In this document: piece by piece, positions 1-4,852 of the stretch
How the letters are laid out: the number at the start of each line of letters is the position of its first letter
Position numbering within the stretch: position 1 is the stretch's first letter
NCBI GenBank assembly: GCA_002728035.1
Contig: PBUZ01000070.1
Coordinates: 1 to 12,888, forward strand
From: Methanobacteriota archaeon
GTDB lineage: Archaea > Thermoplasmatota > Poseidoniia > Poseidoniales > Poseidoniaceae
DNA length: 12,888 nucleotides
Direction of reading: 5' to 3'
Program-made: the position numbers and the translations under genes
The notes under the pieces: generated by a model
Told to the model about the DNA's origin: nothing
Seen by the model: the letters and a program-made list of their open reading frames with translations, nothing else
The model's database searches: none

Positions 1-435
1 AACGAACGAATTGTTCCATACTCCGTCGTAGTACGTGTATTCGTCGGTCACGCTGTCATAAGTTTCGTAGGGGAGTCCCGGGTCGGTGTAGGTGATGGTG
101 GTCACGGACAACATGTTCCCTGAACCCAAGTCAATGGAGCCTGACCCTCCGACTGTGGAAGCGTATGAACTGTCGCAATCATAACCCCCTCCCGTGTTGC
201 AGATTTCCCAATCAAGGGTGTACTCGGTGTTGGGATCGAGGTTCTTCGCTGTGACCGTGAAGGTGATGTCTCCTCCGCGGTCGTAGTATTTGCTCGACAA
301 CGGCTGGAAGGATACTTCTTCGGCTCCGGTTGCACGGCCGGCCTCGTCTTCAGCAGCCACAGGGAACGCTGGAGCAAGTGAGACGAGCAGAAGAGAGGCG
401 AGAACAAGGGCGAGGCTTCGAGGCGAGGTGCGCAT
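1..435 (-). CDS. Exported protein, N-terminal part (runs off the left edge)
   Basis: The frame is open from the ATG at 433-435 to base 1 with no stop, giving 145 visible residues. The first 27 or so form a clear Sec signal peptide: a basic start (MRTSPRS), a leucine/valine-rich core, then a small-residue cleavage region ending near PVAA, followed by an acidic mature start (EDEAG). The mature part is rich in Thr, Ser, Tyr and Asp and reads as beta-strand segments (for example DITFTVTA), as in Ig-like or CARDB-like domains of archaeal surface proteins. Two Cys (in EICNT and DCDSS) could form a disulfide. In-frame ATGs also exist at 468 and 504 and would add 11 or 23 residues before the signal peptide. 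I prefer 435 because a TATA-like box sits about 27 bases upstream, fitting a leaderless transcript. The specific function is unknown. Confidence 0.72.
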   Translation of the reverse strand, partial: MRTSPRSLALVLASLLLVSLAPAFPVAAEDEAGRATGAEEVSFQPLSSKYYDRGGDITFTVTAKNLDPNTEYTLDWEICNTGGGYDCDSSYASTVGGSGSIDLGSGNMLSVTTITYTDPGLPYETYDSVTDEYTYYDGVWNNSFV

Positions 436-458
436 GGCTACCTGACGGAACCAGTCGG

Positions 459-465
459 ATTTAAT
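459..465 (-). promoter_or_regulatory. TATA-like box for the exported protein
   Basis: On the minus strand this reads ATTAAAT and is centred about 27 bases before the ATG at 435. That is the spacing expected between an archaeal TATA box and a transcription start that coincides with the start codon. It is a sequence match only, and if translation starts at 468 or 504 this box would be coding. Confidence 0.35.
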
Positions 466-555
466 CATACCCTCTTGGAGAAAATGCTTGGGATTTTCTT
501 CCATGGCTGCGATACGTTGGCCTTGCTAAATGGAGCCCATCTCTGTCAAGGGCCG

Positions 556-574
556 ATGCGGGGGGGCAGGATTC
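556..574. repeat. Partial copy of the tRNA-Leu 3' end
   Basis: This 19-base stretch matches 624-641, the 3' end of the tRNA-Leu gene (acceptor strand, T-stem 3' strand, part of the T-loop and the discriminator base). The only difference is one extra G in the G run (seven against six). It lies about 50 bases beyond the tRNA 3' end in the same orientation. The neighbouring bases do not continue the tRNA, so it is a fragment and not a second gene. Such 3'-end copies are left by integration of tRNA-targeting elements, but no element or integrase is present here. Confidence 0.6.
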
Positions 575-605
575 TCACTCACCCGGCTTAGCAGCCGTGC
601 AGTTC

Positions 606-620
606 AAATCCTTTAGATTT
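606..620. repeat. Small inverted repeat after the tRNA
   Basis: Five-base arms AAATC and GATTT flank a five-base loop, just beyond the 3' end of tRNA-Leu in its direction of transcription. It could form a weak trailer hairpin. No T-run follows on the tRNA strand, so a terminator role is only a possibility. Confidence 0.25.
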
Positions 621-624
621 GTAA

Positions 625-708
625 TGCGGGGGGCAGGATTCGAACCTGCGAACCAATAAGGAATGGGACCTAAACCCACCGCCGTTGACCAAGCTGGGCG
701 ACCCCCGC
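625..708 (-). tRNA. tRNA-Leu, anticodon UAG
   Basis: The minus strand folds as a class II tRNA. The acceptor GCGGGGG (708-702) pairs with CCCCCGC (632-626). The D-arm contains GCCC/GGC with the AGCTTGG loop. The anticodon stem GTGGG/CCCAT holds the loop TTTAGGT, giving anticodon TAG, which reads CUA and possibly other CUN leucine codons. A long variable arm follows, as expected for leucine. The T-arm is GCAGG, TTCGAAT, CCTGC. Base 625 supplies an A discriminator, the usual identity base for tRNA-Leu, and the CCA end is not encoded. There is no intron. It lies 40 bases after the copper chaperone gene on the same strand; a weak TATA-like TTCAAAA near 734-740 could be its own promoter. Confidence 0.93.
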
Positions 709-748
709 GCAAACCGTGGGTGCGGCGATGCCGTTTTGAATCCGCCGC

Positions 749-961
749 TCAAGCGGTTACGCCAAATCCCGTGCTGGACACGATGGCCACGACATCATCG
801 GTCGTCAAGGCCTCCGTGGTGACGATGACGCCCGAATCCGTTTCGTGTGAAATCTTGGCAGAAACGACGCCAGGTGTTGATTCAAGCACGCGCAGAACGC
901 GACCAGAACACCCGCCGCAGGTCATGCCGGTGATGTTCAGTTCGTGGGTGACTTCGCCCAT
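749..961 (-). CDS. copZ: CopZ-like copper chaperone (HMA domain)
   Basis: This 70-residue protein is essentially one heavy-metal-associated domain. The metal-binding loop GMTCGGC supplies Cys15 and Cys18, followed by the expected helix (RVLRVLESTPGV), the strand SAKIS, and a C-terminal strand-helix-strand ending GFGVTA. Proteins of this family carry Cu(I) in the cytoplasm and hand it to the N-terminal domain or entry site of a copper ATPase. It lies 25 bases downstream of the ATPase gene on the same strand, which supports that partnership and co-transcription. The ATG at 961 was chosen because the fold begins directly after it and a purine-rich stretch (GGAAGAGAAG) lies upstream; starts at 1003 or 994 would overlap the ATPase gene and add a basic leader with no match to the fold. 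Copper specificity is inferred from the neighbour. Confidence 0.88.
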   Translation of the reverse strand: MGEVTHELNITGMTCGGCSGRVLRVLESTPGVVSAKISHETDSGVIVTTEALTTDDVVAIVSSTGFGVTA

Positions 962-986
962 GGGCTGTCTTCTCTTCCGATGCCTA

Positions 987-3269
987 TCAAACATCCCCTG
1001 CACGCAGTTTCGCTGAGGGTTGCCACCATCGCAGAACCAAGGAATTGCTGACCACGCTCACCGAAGACAAGGACATCGCTGCGGCGGCGAACGCAGGAGG
1101 CAGCAGCCAACCGGTCCACGGGAAGAGCAACCCCATGGCCAAGGGCAGACCGATGATGTTGTAGACAAACGCCCATGCGAGGTTGGTGCGGATACGGGTC
1201 ATCGTCGCTCGCCCCAGTTCGAGCGCCGCTACAGCGTCGGCCAAGTCGTTGCGCACCAGAACGATGTCAGCACTCTCCAGCGCGATTTCACTCCCAGCGC
1301 CCATGGCGATGCCGACGTTGGCGACGCTGAGTGCGGCAGCGTCGTTGATGCCGTCGCCGATCATCGCCACGACGCCGTTCTCCTGTAGGCGTTGGATGTG
1401 TTCTGCCTTTTCGTCGGGTTTAACGCCGGCGACAATGTTCGTGATACCGACTGCATCGCCAACGGATTGAGCGACTTCCTCCCTGTCTCCGGTGAGCATC
1501 ACCACATCGATGCCGGCCTGTTTGAGCCGTTTCACGGCGGCTTGGGACGTTTCCCGGATGCGGTCGCTGACCTCCAACCATCCAAGCAGGCGTTGACCTT
1601 GCACCACCAGCACCACGGTCACACCACGACGTGCGCGTTTGGCGACCTGTTCATCGAGGTCGTCGGGAAGGTCGGTGAGCAATTCATTCACGAGGTCGAG
1701 GTTGCCGACAGCCACGGCTTCGCCATCCATTGTTCCAACAAGACCCAAACCGGGGAAGGTGCGAACGTCGTCAACTGCAGGTCGGCCATAACCCATGTTC
1801 TCCCAAGCCGTGTGCACTGCACTCGCTATCGGGTGGGTTGATTCGGCCTCAAGAGAGGAGGCGAGGCACACGAGTTCCTGAACATCGCCTTCCATGAGTT
1901 CAATGTGGCTGACCCTCGGTGAACCCGCGGTGATGGTGCCCGTCTTGTCGAGCACGATGGTCGAGGTGGCATGGGCTTGTTCCAACGCTTCGATGCCTTT
2001 GATGAGCAGGCCGTACCGAGCACCGCGACCGGTTCCCACAACGAGAGCGGTTGGCGTCGCCAGACCAAGCGCACACGGACAGGCGATGACGAGGGTACTC
2101 ACCAACACCATCACGGCCATTTCGCTGGACGACATCGCGCTGTTGGGGGCGAGCGAGTCTGCCCAAAACAACCATGCGGCAGCGGCGATGAGCGCAGCCA
2201 CAACCACGACGGGGACGAACACGCCAGCGATGCGGTCGACCAAACGTTGAATCGGAGCTTTGCCCATTTGAGCCTCGTCCACCAGACGAATCACGTTCGC
2301 CAGCATGGTATCGTTCACCAGCGCCGTGGTACGGACCATCAGCGTAGCATCCATGACCACCGTTCCCGCACTTACGCTGTCGCCCTCGTGTTTTCGAACG
2401 GGAAACGACTCGCCCGTCATCATGGACTCGTCCATCAGCGCTGTGCTGTCTTCCACCAGGCCGTCCAGCGGAACCGTTTCTCCAGCCCTGACTTTGAGCA
2501 GTGTTCCTCGGGGGATTTGCTCCACGGGGGTGGCGACCGTTCCTTCTTCAACAACCACCCATGCTTCCTTTGGTTGCAGGCGCATCAAGCCGTGAACAGC
2601 GTCCGTTGCCTTGAGTTTGGCCTTGGCTTCGAGGTAATTGCCGAGCAAGACGAAGGCGATGATGAAGGCAGCACCGTCGAAAAAGACATGCTCGGCCTGG
2701 CCAACAAACGCAGGAAGAAACTCGAGTACAGGCGAGAGGGTGACGAGGGAGGACCAGGCCATCGCCACGGTGGTCCCGAGATGAACGAGCACGTCCATGT
2801 TCGCCGTTCCTTGCCGCATGGAAGTCCACGCGTGGCGATGAAATGCTGCACCGCAATAGGCGTAAACGGGCAAGGCGGTGAGCATGGCGAGGGTGAGGCG
2901 AAGGTCGAGTGAACCCAACCGCCCGAGATCATCCACCATCATCGAGAGAACAAAGACAGGAATGGCGAGGGTGAAGGCGAGGACGACTTGACGGCGTTGA
3001 GCAGCGACCTTTTCCTCGTTGTTTCGGCGAGTTTCAAGTGCGGGAACGAGTTCACCCGCTCCAAAACCAACGCCTTGAACGGCTGCAATGCACCGAGCAC
3101 GGTCGTCGTCGCCAATCGCTTCATCAAGCGTGATCACGGCTTTTTCCAGAGGCAAATTAACGCTCACGTTGGTGACGCCGCTCAGTTCCCCCAAGACCTT
3201 CTCAACCGATGCTACACAGGCCGCGCATGTCATGCCCGTGACGCTCAGCGAGAGTTGGTGTTCCTTCAC
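987..3269 (-). CDS. copA: Copper-transporting P1B-type ATPase (CopA-like)
   Basis: The 760-residue product has every hallmark of a Cu(I)-exporting ATPase. Counting from the GTG at 3269, it has an N-terminal HMA domain with GMTCAAC (Cys15, Cys18), membrane helices between about residues 95 and 225, and the actuator motif TGES near 285. A CPC membrane site (Cys397, Cys399) follows, then the phosphorylated Asp441 in DKTGT, the SxxHP histidine near 479, the GDGIND hinge near 638, and a final helix pair. CPC with an N-terminal HMA indicates monovalent copper (or silver) and export from the cytoplasm driven by ATP. An open frame extends upstream to about 3380, but that part overlaps the cysteine-rich gene in another frame and lacks domain character. 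A GAGGTGA ribosome site at 3281-3275 sits five bases before the GTG at 3269, and this decided the start. It is preceded by the Cys-rich gene and followed by copZ. Confidence 0.94.
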   Translation of the reverse strand: MKEHQLSLSVTGMTCAACVASVEKVLGELSGVTNVSVNLPLEKAVITLDEAIGDDDRARCIAAVQGVGFGAGELVPALETRRNNEEKVAAQRRQVVLAFTLAIPVFVLSMMVDDLGRLGSLDLRLTLAMLTALPVYAYCGAAFHRHAWTSMRQGTANMDVLVHLGTTVAMAWSSLVTLSPVLEFLPAFVGQAEHVFFDGAAFIIAFVLLGNYLEAKAKLKATDAVHGLMRLQPKEAWVVVEEGTVATPVEQIPRGTLLKVRAGETVPLDGLVEDSTALMDESMMTGESFPVRKHEGDSVSAGTVVMDATLMVRTTALVNDTMLANVIRLVDEAQMGKAPIQRLVDRIAGVFVPVVVVAALIAAAAWLFWADSLAPNSAMSSSEMAVMVLVSTLVIACPCALGLATPTALVVGTGRGARYGLLIKGIEALEQAHATSTIVLDKTGTITAGSPRVSHIELMEGDVQELVCLASSLEAESTHPIASAVHTAWENMGYGRPAVDDVRTFPGLGLVGTMDGEAVAVGNLDLVNELLTDLPDDLDEQVAKRARRGVTVVLVVQGQRLLGWLEVSDRIRETSQAAVKRLKQAGIDVVMLTGDREEVAQSVGDAVGITNIVAGVKPDEKAEHIQRLQENGVVAMIGDGINDAAALSVANVGIAMGAGSEIALESADIVLVRNDLADAVAALELGRATMTRIRTNLAWAFVYNIIGLPLAMGLLFPWTGWLLPPAFAAAAMSLSSVSVVSNSLVLRWWQPSAKLRAGDV

Positions 3270-3274
3270 GGCAT

Positions 3275-3281
3275 TCACCTC
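3275..3281 (-). promoter_or_regulatory. Ribosome binding site that sets the copA start
   Basis: GAGGTGA on the minus strand overlaps the TGA stop of the upstream Cys-rich gene (3282-3280) and lies five bases before the GTG at 3269. It suggests tightly coupled translation of the two genes and argues against the longer upstream frame for the ATPase. A second in-frame GTG (3278-3276) falls inside this motif and is less likely to be the start. Confidence 0.6.
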
Positions 3282-3450
3282 AGTTGGTGCAGCATTCCCC
3301 TTCTTGCCACTGCTCGTCCATGGTGACGCAACCGCAACCGCAGGTGCACAACCAACCCACGCTATCCCATCCTTTGCCACCTTCAGCGCGGGTGTAGAGG
3401 CGTTTCATCTTGCAACCGCAGGTGCACTTCTCAGCGACGATTCGGGCCAT
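3280..3450 (-). CDS. Small cysteine-rich metal-binding protein (56 aa)
   Basis: The ATG at 3450 opens a 56-residue frame ending in TGA at 3282-3280, two bases or fewer from the ATPase gene. It has nine Cys: a CTCGC cluster at residues 9-13, a second CTCGCGC cluster at 35-41, and a CC pair at 53-54. The two clusters are about 21 residues apart and are encoded by an identical 15-base repeat (3412-3426 and 3334-3348). Aromatic and Gly residues between them (RLYTR, GGKGWDSVGW) resemble the spacing of a zinc-ribbon or rubredoxin-like fold. A TATA-like box about 26 bases before the ATG fits a leaderless mRNA starting at this gene. As first gene of a copper-efflux operon it may be a copper buffer, sensor or donor. 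I do not recognise a named family, and a zinc-ribbon role unrelated to copper remains possible. Confidence 0.75.
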   Translation of the reverse strand: MARIVAEKCTCGCKMKRLYTRAEGGKGWDSVGWLCTCGCGCVTMDEQWQEGECCTN

Positions 3451-3464
3451 GATTGTGCGAATTA

Positions 3465-3497
3465 TGTAGTCAATATAAATGCGCCGTTTTGACTACA
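3465..3497. promoter_or_regulatory. Candidate operator: perfect 9-bp inverted repeat
   Basis: The arms TGTAGTCAA (3465-3473) and TTGACTACA (3489-3497) are exact inverted copies separated by 15 bases. The left arm overlaps the TATA-like box of the copper operon, and the right arm lies about 20 bases upstream of the TATA-like box of the divergent membrane protein gene. Arm centres are 24 bases apart, a little over two helical turns. This is the arrangement of a dimeric repressor or activator site that could control both directions. It does not match the bacterial cop box (TACAnnTGTA). Copper responsiveness is inferred from the genes it faces. Confidence 0.6.
3471..3480 (-). promoter_or_regulatory. 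TATA box of the copper operon
   Basis: The minus strand reads ATTTATATTG, centred about 26 bases before the ATG at 3450. This matches an archaeal TATA box driving a leaderless transcript. It overlaps the left arm of the inverted repeat, so a protein bound there would block TBP. Confidence 0.6.
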
Positions 3498-3515
3498 ATA
3501 AATCCAGCACAACTG

Positions 3516-3522
3516 TTTTATC
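3516..3522 (+). promoter_or_regulatory. TATA-like box of the divergent membrane protein gene
   Basis: TTTTATC is centred about 25 bases before the ATG at 3544, again fitting a leaderless archaeal transcript. No Shine-Dalgarno motif precedes that ATG, which agrees with this reading. Confidence 0.4.
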
Positions 3523-3543
3523 AAGCCGAATCTCTCTCAGAAC

Positions 3544-4845
3544 ATGGACTCCGACACGTTTCTCCAGCGACTGGACGGGCACAGGCAGGCGGGACGTCTC
3601 GACGAGGAGAGTTTCAACCGAATTGCTGCGCACGAAGCCATGGATTCGCCACCCCAACCCATCCTCATCTCACAGACGAAGGACACATCAACCCCGACGG
3701 AAGGCTTTGCATCGCGCTACAAGGAGGGCAGCATCCGCTTCGGACTGGGGGTCGTCGCTGCCATCGCCGCCACCCTTGTCCTGTTGGGCGTCGGTCTCTT
3801 CGCCTCGCTGATCGACGACTCAAGCGGCGTTGACCTTGTCTTACCGCTGTTCGTCATCGTGGCCGCTGCAGCGTATTTTGCTCCGCTCAACGACCTCAAT
3901 GGTCGCGCTGGCGTGTTTGTGGGTGAAGCAAGGTCGTTGCTGTTCGGCTTTGGTTTGCTCGTGGCCGTTTTGTGGTATGCGAGCGAAATTCTCGATCTAT
4001 CTTACGACGAGGTTGCAGGGCCGTTCAACCTGTTCATGTGGGGGCCGATGCTGGCTGTGGCCGTTGCATCGGCTTGGTTTGCCCGTCGCATGGACGCCTG
4101 GATCACCTATTGTTTTGGATGGATTCTTTGGCTTCAACCGGTGCTCGCAGCGTCCGATCAAGTCTCCGAATACCATGCATTCTTGTCGCTGTTGATCGTG
4201 ATGTGTGTCCTCATCATGCAACTGGTGCGGGAATGGCAGGACGAAACGCGCAGCGGGTCTTCCGTCGTTCAAGCAAACTTCACCGCCATGGTTTGGGGCA
4301 TCGGGGCGTGGATCAGCATCGACCTGTTTGACGATGCCTTTCAGGGGCATATCCTTTGGTGCCTTGTGCTCATCGCCGCCTGGTTTTTGACCGTCGAGGC
4401 GCTCTTGAAAACCCAGTCCGCTCGCCGTTATCCCAACGGCCAGCACAAGGGTTGGATTCCCATGCTGGGGGTGTTGGTGTTCTACACCGGTGTCCCGCTG
4501 TACGCCGGGTTTGAATTCGCACGCAATGTTGGGCCCCGTGAACTCGGAATTGCAGATTTTGACCTTCATCTTGGATGGGTGTACGGATTGGGCATCCACG
4601 TATTGATGGGGCTGCAGATGTATCGATGGGACACCGCTGAGGTGGTGTTGAAGCCGTCCCTTACGGAACCCCGTGTTTTCGCAGGGGGTGTGTTCTTTGT
4701 GATGGCCTCGGTGTGGTTCATCTTTGGAACATTTGATTTCCTTGAGGACCTCGCAGCTTACCTTTTCCTCCCGCTTGGTTTGTTGATGTTGTTCTTTGGA
4801 ACGCGCCGTTTGATTCGGAGCTCCTCGGCCTCTCAAAACGGTTGA
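3544..4845 (+). CDS. Polytopic membrane protein, about 12 TM helices, unknown function
   Basis: The 433-residue product has a soluble N-terminal tail of about 60 residues and then about twelve hydrophobic helices, the first near residues 64-90 and the last near 405-425, with very short loops. The tail begins with a charged helical segment (DTFLQRLDGHRQAG) that resembles the short leader seen in DUF2157-type and similar integral membrane proteins, but I cannot place it in a family. Residues 36-42 (PPQPILI) recur in another membrane protein of this window. No transporter signature or catalytic motif is evident. It is transcribed divergently from the copper operon and shares its intergenic region and inverted repeat, so a link to metal stress or envelope homeostasis is possible but unproven. 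The ATG at 3544 is supported by a TATA-like box at the leaderless distance. Confidence 0.82.
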   Translation: MDSDTFLQRLDGHRQAGRLDEESFNRIAAHEAMDSPPQPILISQTKDTSTPTEGFASRYKEGSIRFGLGVVAAIAATLVLLGVGLFASLIDDSSGVDLVLPLFVIVAAAAYFAPLNDLNGRAGVFVGEARSLLFGFGLLVAVLWYASEILDLSYDEVAGPFNLFMWGPMLAVAVASAWFARRMDAWITYCFGWILWLQPVLAASDQVSEYHAFLSLLIVMCVLIMQLVREWQDETRSGSSVVQANFTAMVWGIGAWISIDLFDDAFQGHILWCLVLIAAWFLTVEALLKTQSARRYPNGQHKGWIPMLGVLVFYTGVPLYAGFEFARNVGPRELGIADFDLHLGWVYGLGIHVLMGLQMYRWDTAEVVLKPSLTEPRVFAGGVFFVMASVWFIFGTFDFLEDLAAYLFLPLGLLMLFFGTRRLIRSSSASQNG

Positions 4846-4852
4846 ACACCGT
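4838..4852. terminator. Hairpin spanning two convergent stop codons
   Basis: ACGGT (4838-4842) and ACCGT (4848-4852) form a five-pair stem with a five-base loop. It covers the TGA of the membrane protein gene and touches the TGA of the exoribonuclease gene, which end only six bases apart. It is symmetrical and could act in both directions, but there is no T-run, so its role in termination is uncertain. Confidence 0.3.

Noticed and set aside
551..625. A second tRNA gene beside tRNA-Leu
   Set aside because: Only the 3' T-arm and acceptor strand match. No pairing 5' acceptor, D-arm or complete T-stem can be found.
1971..2912. Open frame of 313 codons on the plus strand
   Set aside because: It is antisense to copA, His/Gln/Arg-rich with no fold features, as expected for a shadow frame of a GC-rich gene.
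3270..3380. N-terminal extension of the copper ATPase
   Set aside because: The frame is open, but the region codes in another frame for the Cys-rich protein, and the residues have no domain character. A ribosome site points to the GTG at 3269.
3997..4836. Open frame of 279 codons on the minus strand
   Set aside because: It is antisense to the 12-TM protein; the translation is polar and low-complexity (His/Gln/Lys-rich), as expected from the complement of hydrophobic codons.
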